A DNA stretch of 64,000 nt, from contig JBIPPH010000006.1 of assembly GCA_044368575.1 (NCBI GenBank), positions 1 to 64,000 on the forward strand, given 5' to 3'. A program made the translations under genes and the position numbers. The stretch is from JABMMZ01 sp044368575. GTDB taxonomy: Bacteria > Bacteroidota > Bacteroidia > NS11-12g > UBA955. Below are positions 51,645 to 60,089 of this stretch, one piece after another (the first letter of the stretch is position 1; each line of letters starts with the position of its first letter). The notes beneath the pieces are model-generated. The model made no database searches and was not told the origin of the DNA. It was given only the letters and a program-made list of their open reading frames with translations.

Positions 51645-52642
51645 GCTTTCAATTGCAATTGCCATTGCCACGCGGATTGAACCATTTCATTTAAGCCCAA
51701 TTCTGCTTTCCAACCCAATTGGGTTTCAGCTTTCTGCGCGTCAGCCCATACTTTTTCTACATCACCTGCGCGTCTGTTGCCAATCTGATAAGGCAATTGA
51801 ATCTGATTAACTGTCTCAAATGCTTTGATGATTTCAAGTACAGTATAACCATTGCCAGTGCCAATATTGAAGACTTCGAAATGGTTATTAGGATTCTGTG
51901 CTATAAATTGGAGTGCTTTAACGTGGGCCTTGGCTAAATCAACAACATGTATGTAATCGCGAATACAGGTGCCGTCTTTGGTGTTGTAATCGTTGCCGAA
52001 AACAGTAAGCGAAGGTCTAATGCCCGCAGCAGTTTGAGTTATGAAGGGCATTAAATTATTGGGTACACCAATGGGCAATTCGCCAATTAAGGCAGATGCA
52101 TGCGCACCTATTGGATTAAAATACCGAAGAGCTACGGTGTTAAGTCCCAAGCAATCCATCAATATATCTTCACCCATTTGCTTGGTACGCCCATAAGGCG
52201 AGTTGGCACGTTTAATAGGGGCTAACTCATTAACCGGAGAATGATCTGGTTCACCATAAACAGTACATGAAGAGCTAAACACAAGGTTGTTTATGCCTTG
52301 ATTTTGCATGGCTTCTAATAATGAGGTCATGCCGCCAATATTGTTCTTGTAATATTTTATGGGCGCTTGAACAGATTCACCAACCGCTTTAAAGGCGGCA
52401 AAATGAATAATACCGTGGATGTCTTCAGTTTTTAAGATGTTTGTCAGCGCAAGGGTATTGCATACATCTTCATTGTAAAATGAAAACGAATGCTCACAAA
52501 TTTGCTCTAACCTTTTTAATACCTCTATATTGGTATTGCTTAGATTGTCAATGATTATGGGCTTATAGCCGTTATTGAATAACTCAACAACAGTATGAGC
52601 GCCAATATAGCCTAAGCCACCTGTAACCAATATGTTTTTCAT
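51641..52642 (-). CDS. galE: UDP-glucose 4-epimerase
   Basis: Interconverts UDP-Glc and UDP-Gal (or the GlcNAc/GalNAc pair). The 333-residue SDR protein has the Rossmann motif GGLGYIGAH, catalytic SSSCTVYG and YGRTK, NPIGAH, and NVIG-like FNIGTGNG. Start at 52642 is at the P-loop-containing N-terminus MKNILVTGG. It overlaps the upstream acetyltransferase gene by 4 bases. Confidence 0.92.
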   Translation of the reverse strand: MKNILVTGGLGYIGAHTVVELFNNGYKPIIIDNLSNTNIEVLKRLEQICEHSFSFYNEDVCNTLALTNILKTEDIHGIIHFAAFKAVGESVQAPIKYYKNNIGGMTSLLEAMQNQGINNLVFSSSCTVYGEPDHSPVNELAPIKRANSPYGRTKQMGEDILMDCLGLNTVALRYFNPIGAHASALIGELPIGVPNNLMPFITQTAAGIRPSLTVFGNDYNTKDGTCIRDYIHVVDLAKAHVKALQFIAQNPNNHFEVFNIGTGNGYTVLEIIKAFETVNQIQLPYQIGNRRAGDVEKVWADAQKAETQLGWKAELGLNEMVQSAWQWQLQLKA

Positions 52643-53214
52643 AGCGTTTTTATGACTTGATGGTTTTGCAATAGATAATGTTCGCCACTTTCTGGGCACT
52701 CAGCTTTGCCTTGTTCATCAAAATGCAATCGGTTCCCATAGGCTGATACCCATCCAATTTGTTTAGAGGGATTGCCCACTACTAATGCGAAATCAGGTAC
52801 AGATTTAGTGACCACTGTGCCAGCGCCAATCATAGCGTATTGACCAATGGTATTGCCACATATAATGGTGGCATTTGCACCTATGCTGGCTCCTTTTTGA
52901 ATCAAGGTAGATTTGAATTCGTTTTGTCTGTTAATGGCGCTTCTAGGATTAATAACATTGGTAAAAACAGCACTAGGGCCAATGAATACATCGTCTTCAC
53001 AAATAACACCTGTATACACAGAAACATTGTTTTGGATTTTAACCCCATTGCCAATAATGACTTTTGGGGAGATGACTACATTCTGACCAATATTGCAATT
53101 GTTGCCAATTTCAGAATGCGACATGATATGGGTAAAATGCCAAATTTTGCTGCCCGCTCCAATCTTGCAATGGTCGTCAATAACGGCACTTGGATGAGCA
53201 AAAAAATCTGACAT
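52639..53214 (-). CDS. WbpD/WlbB-like sugar nucleotide N-acetyltransferase
   Basis: A 191-residue left-handed beta-helix acyltransferase. It follows the WbpD/WlbB pattern almost throughout: IGAGSKIWHFTHI, NIGQNVVISP, KIQNNVSVYTGV, EDDVFIGPSAVFTN, NPRSAINRQNEFK, GASIGANATIICG, MIGAGTVVTKSVP and VVGNPSKQIGW. WbpD acetylates the 3-amino group of UDP-GlcNAc(3NH2)A on the way to di-acetylated mannuronic acids. Partners such as WbpA, WbpB, WbpE and WbpI are not nearby, though a UDP-GlcNAc epimerase lies at 11.3 kb. Confidence 0.85.
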   Translation of the reverse strand: MSDFFAHPSAVIDDHCKIGAGSKIWHFTHIMSHSEIGNNCNIGQNVVISPKVIIGNGVKIQNNVSVYTGVICEDDVFIGPSAVFTNVINPRSAINRQNEFKSTLIQKGASIGANATIICGNTIGQYAMIGAGTVVTKSVPDFALVVGNPSKQIGWVSAYGNRLHFDEQGKAECPESGEHYLLQNHQVIKTL

Positions 53215-53218
53215 AGGC

Positions 53219-54493
53219 TTATAAACCAAGCACTTTTTCTGAAGGCGCTTTGCCGTCAAACAACATTTCTGGGTTTTCCAATAATTGTTTAACCCTTACC
53301 AAAAAGCTAACGCTTTCTCTGCCATCAATAATTCTATGATCGTAAGATAAGGCTACGTACATCATTGGTCTGATAACCACTTGGCCATTTTCAGCTACTG
53401 GTCTTTCAACAATATTGTGCATGCCTAAAATGGCTGATTGAGGCGGATTTATGATGGGCGTACTCATCATACTGCCAAATACACCACCGTTGGTAATGGT
53501 AAATGTACCTCCGCTCATTTCTTCCATTGACAATTTGTTCTCTCTGGCTTTTCCGGCCAAACGTTTAACTTCTTTTTCAATGTCAGCTAGGCTCATGCCT
53601 TCTGCATTTCTGATAACTGGTACCACCAAGCCTCTAGGACCTGATACGGCAATAGAGATATCACAATAGTCATTGAATTGAATTGAATCGCCATCGATAA
53701 AGGCATTCACCGCTGGCCAATCCAATAGGGCAATGCAGCAAGCTCTGGTAAAGAAACTCATAAAGCCAAGACCTACTTCGTGTTTTTCAGCAAAAGCATT
53801 TTTGTATTTGTTTCTTAAATCCATGATAGGCTTCATGTTGACTTCGTTGAAAGTCGTCAACATAGCGGTTTCATTTTTTGCAGCCACTAAGCGTTTAGCA
53901 ACTGTTTTACGTAAGTTGCTCATTTTTTCAACGCGGTTAACGCGTTCGCCATTGCCATTGTATTTGTTGCTGCTTGAAGCGCCAATACCTTTCGCAACAA
54001 TAGCTTCTAAAACATCGGTTTTGTTGATTTTGCCGTTAGGGCCAGTGCCTTTTACTTGATTGGGTTTTAAGCCATAGGCCAACATTAATTCTTTTGCCAA
54101 TGGGGCAATGTGCACAGCACTATCAAAGTCTTCTGCTGGAGCAGGACTAGCGGCAACTGGTTTGTCTGCGGCTTTCTCTGCAGGTTTTTTATCTTCTTTA
54201 ACAGCGGCTGTTTCTTTTTTGGCTTCAGCTTTAGGGGCGTTGGCCGGAGCTTTAGCTTTGTCGTCGATTTCAACGATAACAGCACCTACTTTAATTTCAT
54301 CGCCGTCTTTAGCCAATTGTTTGGTGATTACACCAGCGGCTTCAGCATTGACTTCAAAAGTGGCTTTTTCACTTTCAAGTTCTACTAGTGGTTCATCGAG
54401 TTGAACATAGTCTCCAACTTGTTTTAACCATTTTGATACGGTTACTTCGCTAATCGATTCACCTGGGCTAGGAACTTTGATTTCAATTGACAT
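53219..54493 (-). CDS. odhB: 2-oxoglutarate dehydrogenase E2 (dihydrolipoyl succinyltransferase)
   Basis: E2 core of the 2-oxoglutarate dehydrogenase complex of the TCA cycle. The 424-residue product has a lipoyl domain (residues 1-75, lipoyl Lys in ESEKATFEV), an Ala/Lys/Pro linker (about 80-125), the E3-binding domain (APLAKELMLAYGL, GTGPNGKINKTDVLEA), and the catalytic domain ending SYDHRIIDGRESVSFL with the active His. Start 54493 is preferred; the longer frame would read through the predicted leader. E1 (sucA) is not adjacent. Confidence 0.94.
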   Translation of the reverse strand: MSIEIKVPSPGESISEVTVSKWLKQVGDYVQLDEPLVELESEKATFEVNAEAAGVITKQLAKDGDEIKVGAVIVEIDDKAKAPANAPKAEAKKETAAVKEDKKPAEKAADKPVAASPAPAEDFDSAVHIAPLAKELMLAYGLKPNQVKGTGPNGKINKTDVLEAIVAKGIGASSSNKYNGNGERVNRVEKMSNLRKTVAKRLVAAKNETAMLTTFNEVNMKPIMDLRNKYKNAFAEKHEVGLGFMSFFTRACCIALLDWPAVNAFIDGDSIQFNDYCDISIAVSGPRGLVVPVIRNAEGMSLADIEKEVKRLAGKARENKLSMEEMSGGTFTITNGGVFGSMMSTPIINPPQSAILGMHNIVERPVAENGQVVIRPMMYVALSYDHRIIDGRESVSFLVRVKQLLENPEMLFDGKAPSEKVLGL

Positions 54494-54514
54494 ATTCAGA
54501 ATGTATATACTCTG

Positions 54515-54545
54515 CAAAAATAGTCAATTTATCAAGAAGCACAAA
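54515..54545 (-). promoter_or_regulatory. odhB promoter (TTTG-N19-TATTTTTG)
   Basis: Minus strand: TTTG at 54545-54542, exactly 19 bases, TATTTTTG at 54522-54515. This is a full consensus match. Predicted leader is about 15 bases. Confidence 0.75.
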
Positions 54546-54575
54546 TCTACGGGCAGATAAAGTGCAAATTGTGGC

Positions 54576-55097
54576 TTACCAAGTGTGAGAATGTTCACTC
54601 CACCATTTGCCATGGAGTTTAAGCGTCATTTCAATGAGGTCTCTTACACAACCTTTTCCGCCATTAATAGGGGAAATGTATTGACATATGGATTTGATGT
54701 CTTTGGCAGCATCATTTGGGCAAGCGGATAAGCCTACTTGCTTGAGTAACTCATAATCTGGTAAATCATCGCCCATGTAGGCAATTTCAGAGGCATGTAA
54801 ACCGTGTTTGTTTTTAAACAAATCAAAGGCGGCTTGTTTGTGTTGTTGACCCGTGAAAATATCTTTCAAGCCCAATTGCTGAAAGCGTCTTTCTATGCCC
54901 ATGGATTGACCACCAGAAATAATGGCAATGGGGTAATGCATTTTGATGGCATGTTGAAGTGCGTAGCCATCTTTGATGTTAAAACTCCTTAAAAATTCGC
55001 CTTGTTCAGTTGCCAAAACTTGGCCATCGGTCATAACACCATCAACATCAAAAATAAACGCTTTAATAGCATGCAGTTGTTCGTGAATAAGCGGCAT
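54576..55097 (-). CDS. kdsC: 3-deoxy-D-manno-octulosonate 8-phosphate phosphatase (KdsC/YrbI)
   Basis: HAD-type phosphatase of the Kdo branch of lipopolysaccharide synthesis. The 173-residue sequence has the DxD nucleophile motif FIFDVDGVMTDG, FNIKDGYAL, ISGGQS, K in the third motif and YMGDDLPDYELL, then ACPNDAA. The KDG and size mark the tetrameric C0 subfamily (KdsC) and not MurNAc-type HADs. It overlaps the SGNH gene by 1 base. Confidence 0.88.
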   Translation of the reverse strand: MPLIHEQLHAIKAFIFDVDGVMTDGQVLATEQGEFLRSFNIKDGYALQHAIKMHYPIAIISGGQSMGIERRFQQLGLKDIFTGQQHKQAAFDLFKNKHGLHASEIAYMGDDLPDYELLKQVGLSACPNDAAKDIKSICQYISPINGGKGCVRDLIEMTLKLHGKWWSEHSHTW

Positions 55098-56146
55098 TAG
55101 TGTATGATTTTTTTAGAAGTAATTTCGTCGTGAAGGATTTCTGCGCACATGTCTGCGCCATCAATGGTAAAATGATAGCCATCGTAAAAGAATCTAGAGT
55201 CTTTTGGCAAGCGGGCGTTCAAATTGATAAATGGTAAATTTAATTCATTGGCCACATCAAATGTAACCTTGTTGTACATTTTTAAAATGTAAGATCTTGT
55301 TTTGCCATTCATTTGCCCTGTTTTTAAATCACCAAGATAAATGTTCGTGTAGAGGTCATTTTCGTCAGAGAACAATATGCTCTGACCAATGAAAACAAGT
55401 TGAATATTATTGTCTTTACAGAGTTTAGCGAACTCAGTTATGCGTTGTTTGTAAGCAGCCAAATAAGTTTGTTCTTTTTGCATTCTGGCCATCATTTCAT
55501 CGTCTGTCATTTTGAGCTTAGGCAATTGACTTAAATTGGTGTACACTTGGTGGTTTAAACCCACTTGTTTGGCTTTGCCTGCTCTAATGATATTGACAAT
55601 TGTGGAGGGTAATTCAAGGAAATTATAGGCGCGCTTTATTGGTGAAACATTCACATCAAAATGACTAGGGGTATCCAACTCCATATCATTTAAACCTGCC
55701 ATTAAAAAAATGTAATTGGGTTTTAACTTTAAGATGTATTGTTTCAGCATTTGCAAGTTGCCATAGCTTGATTGACCATCCATACCAGCATTGTTTAACC
55801 ATAAGTCTGGAAACTCAACTTTTAATTTATCTCCCAACACATTAGGCCAATCTTTACCATCTGTCAAATACATGCATTCACTGGTGCTGCCTCCCATACA
55901 AATGACTTTAATTTTTGCTGAATCATTGGGTTCTGGCCCTCTCAGACCAATGCTGTTTTTGCTGTGGATTACCTTTTGATCCATACCGTCGTAGGCCGGC
56001 AAGTCTATGGTGTATTTGGTGTTTTTAGGCAGCACTATGCTACCGTTTTTAACGCGAGCAGTAAATGGGTTGTAAAGGTGTAGTGCAATCTCGAGGCATA
56101 TCAAGACAAGGCCAACATATGCACTAATCTTCCAAAACTTTTTCAT
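55097..56146 (-). CDS. Membrane-anchored SGNH/GDSL hydrolase
   Basis: A 349-residue protein with an N-terminal membrane helix (about residues 7-25). The SGNH blocks are visible: MGGSTSE (Ser nucleophile), NAGMDGQSS, AGLNDME, and the C-terminal YDGYHFTIDG with Asp and His. It could act as an esterase or acetyl esterase on polysaccharide or lipid in the periplasm. Upstream of kdsC in the same transcript. Predicted transcription start coincides with its ATG. Confidence 0.8.
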   Translation of the reverse strand: MKKFWKISAYVGLVLICLEIALHLYNPFTARVKNGSIVLPKNTKYTIDLPAYDGMDQKVIHSKNSIGLRGPEPNDSAKIKVICMGGSTSECMYLTDGKDWPNVLGDKLKVEFPDLWLNNAGMDGQSSYGNLQMLKQYILKLKPNYIFLMAGLNDMELDTPSHFDVNVSPIKRAYNFLELPSTIVNIIRAGKAKQVGLNHQVYTNLSQLPKLKMTDDEMMARMQKEQTYLAAYKQRITEFAKLCKDNNIQLVFIGQSILFSDENDLYTNIYLGDLKTGQMNGKTRSYILKMYNKVTFDVANELNLPFINLNARLPKDSRFFYDGYHFTIDGADMCAEILHDEITSKKIIH

Positions 56147-56151
56147 TGGAA

Positions 56152-56180
56152 CAAAGGTAATTAAAATTGATATTGGTCAA
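56152..56180 (-). promoter_or_regulatory. Promoter of the SGNH hydrolase-kdsC pair
   Basis: Minus strand: TTG at 56180-56178, 18 bases, TACCTTTG at 56159-56152. The predicted start is at or within a base or two of the ATG at 56146. Confidence 0.65.
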
Positions 56181-56202
56181 TGCGCCATACCATTAAAAAA
56201 CA

Positions 56203-56210
56203 TAAATTTG
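56203..56210 (+). promoter_or_regulatory. -7 element of the ALDH7 gene
   Basis: TAAATTTG fits TAnnTTTG and predicts an RNA start near 56216, so the ATG at 56224 is a better start than the one at 56215. Confidence 0.5.
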
Positions 56211-56223
56211 TGGTATGCAAAAC

Positions 56224-57753
56224 ATGTCTTCAGTTTTAAAACAATTGGGCGTTCGCTCTGTAAGTGAAAGCGTCTGTACCGGTGTCAATTGGATTACAGC
56301 CGTGGGTAGTCAAAAGAAAACCATTCAATCTCCTGTTGATGGCAAAGCCATTGGCAGCGTGGTGTATGCCACAGAAACAGAATACGAAGCCGTAATGAAA
56401 CGCGCTCAAGATGCGTTTTTGATTTGGCGCAATATGCCAGCCCCCAAGCGTGGAGAAATTGTAAGACAATACGGCAATGTGTTAAGAGAAAACAAAGATG
56501 CATTAGGCGCTTTGGTGAGTTATGAAATGGGTAAAAGTCTGCAAGAAGGCAAGGGTGAAGTGCAAGAAATGATAGACATCTGTGATTTTGCAGTCGGCTT
56601 GAGTAGACAACTTTATGGCTTAAACATACAAAGTGAAAGACCAGAACATCGCATGATGGAACAATGGCACCCATTGGGTATAGTAGGCGTTATTTCTGCC
56701 TTTAATTTTCCTGTGGCTGTTTGGAGTTGGAATGCCATGATAGCCGCTGTTTGTGGCAATGTGTGTATATGGAAACCTTCTGAGAAAACACCATTATCGG
56801 CTGTGGCATGTATGAATTTATTAAAAAGCGTTTTGCAAGCCAATCAATTGTCTGAGGGTATTTTTACTTTGATCAATGGCGATGCCGATATGGGCAAAAG
56901 AATGGCTGAAGATAACAGAATCGCTTTGGTGTCAGCAACTGGCAGTACCCGCATGGGTAAATCAGTGGCACAAACTGTAGCGGCTAGATTGGGCAAATCT
57001 TTGTTAGAATTAGGCGGTAATAATGCCATCATTATCAGTGAACATGCTGATCTTAAAATGGCTTTGAGAGCAGTTGTGTTTGGAGCGGTTGGAACAGCTG
57101 GTCAACGTTGTACAACTACCAGACGTTTAATCGTTCATGCTTCAGTTTATGATCAATTTTTAAAACAATTGGTGAAGGCCTATAAACAGCTTAAAATTGG
57201 CAATCCTCTTTTAGAAGAGAATCATGTGGGCCCTTTGATTGATAAAGCGGCCGTTGATCAATTCAGTTCTGCATTGACTCAACTTAAACAAGCAGGCGGT
57301 AAAGTATTATATGGTGGCAAGGTATTGTCTGGAGCAGGCTATGAAAGTGGCTGTTATGTGCAACCTGCTATTTGTGAAGCCATGAATACTTATAGCATAG
57401 TGCAACACGAAACCTTTGCACCTATTTTATATGTTATGAAATATCAGCATTTGAGCGAAGCCTTGGCCATGCAAAATGATGTTAAACAAGGTTTGAGTTC
57501 AGCGATCTTTACCAATGCTATTCAAGAGGCAGAGCGCTTTATTAGTGCAGCTGGTTCTGATTGCGGTATTGCCAATGTGAATATTGGTACCTCTGGGGCT
57601 GAAATAGGGGGTGCATTTGGTGGTGAAAAAGAAACTGGTGGTGGCAGAGAAAGTGGTAGCGACAGTTGGAAAGCCTACATGCGCAGGCAAACCAATACCA
57701 TTAATTATGGTACTACCATTCCTTTGGCTCAAGGTATCAAATTTGACCTCTGA
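56224..57753 (+). CDS. Aldehyde dehydrogenase, ALDH7 type (aminoadipate-semialdehyde dehydrogenase-like)
   Basis: NAD-dependent aldehyde dehydrogenase of 509 residues. The family markers are PVDGKAIGSV, VSYEMGKSLQEGKGEVQEMID, SAFNFPVAVWSWN, WKPSEKTPL, catalytic Glu in LLELGGNNAII, catalytic Cys in GTAGQRCTTTRRL and, near the end, GIANVNIGTSGAEIGGAFGGEKETGGGRESGSD (split across the family signature). ALDH7 enzymes oxidise 2-aminoadipate semialdehyde in lysine breakdown, or betaine aldehyde and other aldehydes. No lysine catabolic gene is adjacent, so the substrate is open. Confidence 0.88.
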   Translation: MSSVLKQLGVRSVSESVCTGVNWITAVGSQKKTIQSPVDGKAIGSVVYATETEYEAVMKRAQDAFLIWRNMPAPKRGEIVRQYGNVLRENKDALGALVSYEMGKSLQEGKGEVQEMIDICDFAVGLSRQLYGLNIQSERPEHRMMEQWHPLGIVGVISAFNFPVAVWSWNAMIAAVCGNVCIWKPSEKTPLSAVACMNLLKSVLQANQLSEGIFTLINGDADMGKRMAEDNRIALVSATGSTRMGKSVAQTVAARLGKSLLELGGNNAIIISEHADLKMALRAVVFGAVGTAGQRCTTTRRLIVHASVYDQFLKQLVKAYKQLKIGNPLLEENHVGPLIDKAAVDQFSSALTQLKQAGGKVLYGGKVLSGAGYESGCYVQPAICEAMNTYSIVQHETFAPILYVMKYQHLSEALAMQNDVKQGLSSAIFTNAIQEAERFISAAGSDCGIANVNIGTSGAEIGGAFGGEKETGGGRESGSDSWKAYMRRQTNTINYGTTIPLAQGIKFDL

Positions 57754-57760
57754 TCGGGTA

Positions 57761-57791
57761 TTGTTTTTTTAGTTTAAATGTCTTAACTTCG
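57761..57791 (+). promoter_or_regulatory. Promoter of the LytTR regulator gene
   Basis: TTG at 57761-57763, 20 bases, TAACTTCG at 57784-57791 (one mismatch). Predicted RNA start about 57797, 14 bases before the ATG. Confidence 0.5.
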
Positions 57792-57802
57792 GTTAAACTA
57801 AA
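57768..57802. promoter_or_regulatory. Palindrome TTTAGTTTAA-N15-TTAAACTAAA around the LytTR promoter
   Basis: Perfect 10-bp arms that flank the -7 element and cover the predicted transcription start. It is not followed by a T-run on either strand, so it is not a terminator. It could be the operator for autoregulation by the LytTR protein; that is inferred from position. Confidence 0.5.
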
Positions 57803-57810
57803 TTTAAACT

Positions 57811-58551
57811 ATGAAAATTGTGATCATTGAAAAAGATGCACGGGTTGCATCTGAACTCGAATCGGTGCTAACGGCACAAAATCAAGTATTGTATTTAATT
57901 GGAAAGGTACAAGGCAAAAAGGCCTTGCAAGTGCATCTCAAACACATGGTGCCAGATGCGTTTTTCATCAACAGCAATCAATTGAATAAGCTGCCAGAGG
58001 ATTTCTTTTCTAATGTTAATGAATTAAAAGCACATGTGGTCTTGTATGGTAAATCCAAGAAACATGCTTTAGAAGTGATTCGACGCAATTTGGTAGACTA
58101 TTTGAGTATTCCATTTGAATCTGTTGCAATCAATAGCGCATTGCAAAGAATTCTTGATCGCATGAAAATGCAGATGATCATACAAAATACTTATAAAAAG
58201 GCCAGTCAAAATGGGGCGGCGCCATTAGGTAATACCATTATGGTGTATGACAATGAGCGTTTAAATCCTATTGACATCAATAAAATCATCAAAATAAAAG
58301 CGCAAGGGGCCTATTCTGAAATCTATGTTCAAGGCGCCAAGAAAATACTTACTTCAAAACATTTAGCTGTATATGAAAGGGCATTGAATGATAAATCATT
58401 TATTCGTATTCACGACGCCTGCTTAATCAATGCAGAACATGTTACGGCCTATAAACCCGGAGTGAATGCTAAGGTTCAATTAAAAGACAATACTTACGAA
58501 TCTGTCTCTAAGCGCAAGAAGAAAGTGTTCTTAAATTATTTCAGAGCTTAA
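57811..58551 (+). CDS. LytTR-family regulator with degenerate receiver domain
   Basis: A 246-residue protein with an N-terminal CheY-like domain (about 1-115) and a C-terminal LytTR DNA-binding domain (about 145-246; IKIKAQGAYSEIYV, SFIRIHDACLINAEHV, TYESVSKRKK). The receiver is degenerate: the phospho-acceptor position reads Asn54 (PDAFFIN), the conserved Lys is Ile100 (DYLSIPF), and the acidic pair is Glu7-Lys8. Phosphorylation-driven signalling is therefore unlikely. No histidine kinase is adjacent. Confidence 0.85.
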   Translation: MKIVIIEKDARVASELESVLTAQNQVLYLIGKVQGKKALQVHLKHMVPDAFFINSNQLNKLPEDFFSNVNELKAHVVLYGKSKKHALEVIRRNLVDYLSIPFESVAINSALQRILDRMKMQMIIQNTYKKASQNGAAPLGNTIMVYDNERLNPIDINKIIKIKAQGAYSEIYVQGAKKILTSKHLAVYERALNDKSFIRIHDACLINAEHVTAYKPGVNAKVQLKDNTYESVSKRKKKVFLNYFRA

Positions 58552-59279
58552 AATATGGATAGACCTTTACCATTGTGCTGACACAAAACAGCATAAGCAT
58601 TGGGCTTAATTTTTTTGTACGGACTTAATGATACAATTAAGTTCTTTAATTTTTGAGTGAGGCGTTTGAGTGGTTGATGTTTGAATTGGAAATCAATTTG
58701 TGCATGATTGGTGAACAAGAAACGTTCGTCAATCACTTCAAATCCCTCACTTTTCAATAAAAATTTAAATAAAGCTGGTGTGTAAATATTGATGTGACCA
58801 TAGTCCAAATAATGTTGGATTTTTTGATCTACATAAAAGCTAAAATCAATAGGCACTTCAAAGTAATGGTAGTTCGCTACTCTAGCGATTTCTCTCAACA
58901 ATAACCTTGGGTGTTCAACATGTTCAATTACGTGGCTGCAAAGTGAAAGTTCGAAGGATTTGTTGTCAAATGGTATTTTATAACCATCAAATTTTTGAAC
59001 TGATTTAAGCGACTTTAATTGGCGCTCTTGAATGGCAGCAATGCCAGAATCTGAAATTTCTAAACTACTTAACTCATCTGTAAAGTTTGCTTTATCTAAT
59101 TCTGCAATCACAGCGCCATTGCCTGAGCCAATATCAATGGTTTTTGCTGATTTGAATCTGCTGCATAAGTCCAAAATATTTTTGGCTTTTTGTTGGCCAC
59201 CCAATTGACGCCATTCATTGTTCTCAGAATGGTATTGTTGGTTGTAAGTGTCTTGCACTTGAGTTGACGCATTGCTCAT
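58548..59279 (-). CDS. Class I SAM-dependent methyltransferase
   Basis: A 243-residue methyltransferase with motif I TIDIGSGNGAVIAEL, an acidic residue SLEISDSG, FDGYKIPFDNKSFELSL and CSHVIEHVEHPRLLLREIARV, typical of the UbiE/Coq5-like methyltransf_11 fold. Substrate unknown. Its stop overlaps the LytTR stop by 4 bases; otherwise it is isolated. Confidence 0.85.
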   Translation of the reverse strand: MSNASTQVQDTYNQQYHSENNEWRQLGGQQKAKNILDLCSRFKSAKTIDIGSGNGAVIAELDKANFTDELSSLEISDSGIAAIQERQLKSLKSVQKFDGYKIPFDNKSFELSLCSHVIEHVEHPRLLLREIARVANYHYFEVPIDFSFYVDQKIQHYLDYGHINIYTPALFKFLLKSEGFEVIDERFLFTNHAQIDFQFKHQPLKRLTQKLKNLIVSLSPYKKIKPNAYAVLCQHNGKGLSIF

Positions 59280-59324
59280 CTTAGGGCAAATTTAACATAA
59301 ACCATATAATTACCAAGCATTCGC

Positions 59325-60086
59325 TTAGTAGTTCACAATGTATTTGCCTTTAGGGTCAACCGCAATTTTTGGCGGGCAATGCATGAGTTCAAAGTAATTA
59401 TAACCCTCTTGTAAATTTTTCCAAAACTCTTGACGAATAGGGTCAAAGTTGTAATAAGATTTTAAATATTTCAGATTGCTGGTATGCATTCTGCAAGGGT
59501 AAATATGAACAGGAATATGGTAATTGGTGTCTCGGTTGTTTTGAGCTTGTACATTACACCAATACAAAGTTTTGATAACATCATCGTTCATGGGTAAGCA
59601 GCCAATAGTAACAGAATCTCCATGCACAAATATTTGTCCGCCGTAACTGCCTTTTTTGCCCAAAATACTATCGCTTTTGTTGGGGTAGGAGATCTTATAG
59701 CTTAAATAAAAATTACTGTAGGGATTGTATTGATTGATGTAATAATAACCCTCAGGAACTTGATAATCACCTTCCATGCGCTTAGGGCCTAAATTGCCAG
59801 ACAACGCCATGATATTGTAAGTTTCAATCAGTCGGTAGGCATGGTGAGCGCTGTCTGCACCCCAAAGTTCCATTTGTTTTTCTTTTTTAAACACTCGCCA
59901 ATAAATGAACTTAGGTGGGTAGCTTAACTGGGCTTCATAAAACACCTTTTTAAGGTGTTCGTCACTGCTCATGCGGGCATTCCAAACCCTTTGATTACCC
60001 AATTGTTTTTCCGTAATGACCTGAGGTTGTGCCCAAGCCAAGCTGCAGCTAAAAAAGGTAATATACAGAACAATTCTGCCTAACAT
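59325..60086 (-). CDS. YkuD-type L,D-transpeptidase (exported)
   Basis: A 253-residue exported protein. Signal peptide ends LAWA with Gln at the mature start. The YkuD catalytic block is FVHGDSVTIGCLPMNDD (His and the nucleophilic Cys), with GDYQVPEGYYYI and YLSYKISYPN before it. This YafK-like form would make 3-3 cross-links in peptidoglycan or cleave attached proteins. It starts 3 bases after the pyk stop, as the last gene of the run. Confidence 0.87.
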   Translation of the reverse strand: MLGRIVLYITFFSCSLAWAQPQVITEKQLGNQRVWNARMSSDEHLKKVFYEAQLSYPPKFIYWRVFKKEKQMELWGADSAHHAYRLIETYNIMALSGNLGPKRMEGDYQVPEGYYYINQYNPYSNFYLSYKISYPNKSDSILGKKGSYGGQIFVHGDSVTIGCLPMNDDVIKTLYWCNVQAQNNRDTNYHIPVHIYPCRMHTSNLKYLKSYYNFDPIRQEFWKNLQEGYNYFELMHCPPKIAVDPKGKYIVNY

Positions 60087-60089
60087 GGT

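Noticed and set aside
54108..54404. Plus-strand frames of 98 and 92 residues
   Set aside because: They mirror the Ala/Lys/Pro-rich linker of odhB; low-complexity codons leave the other strand open by chance.
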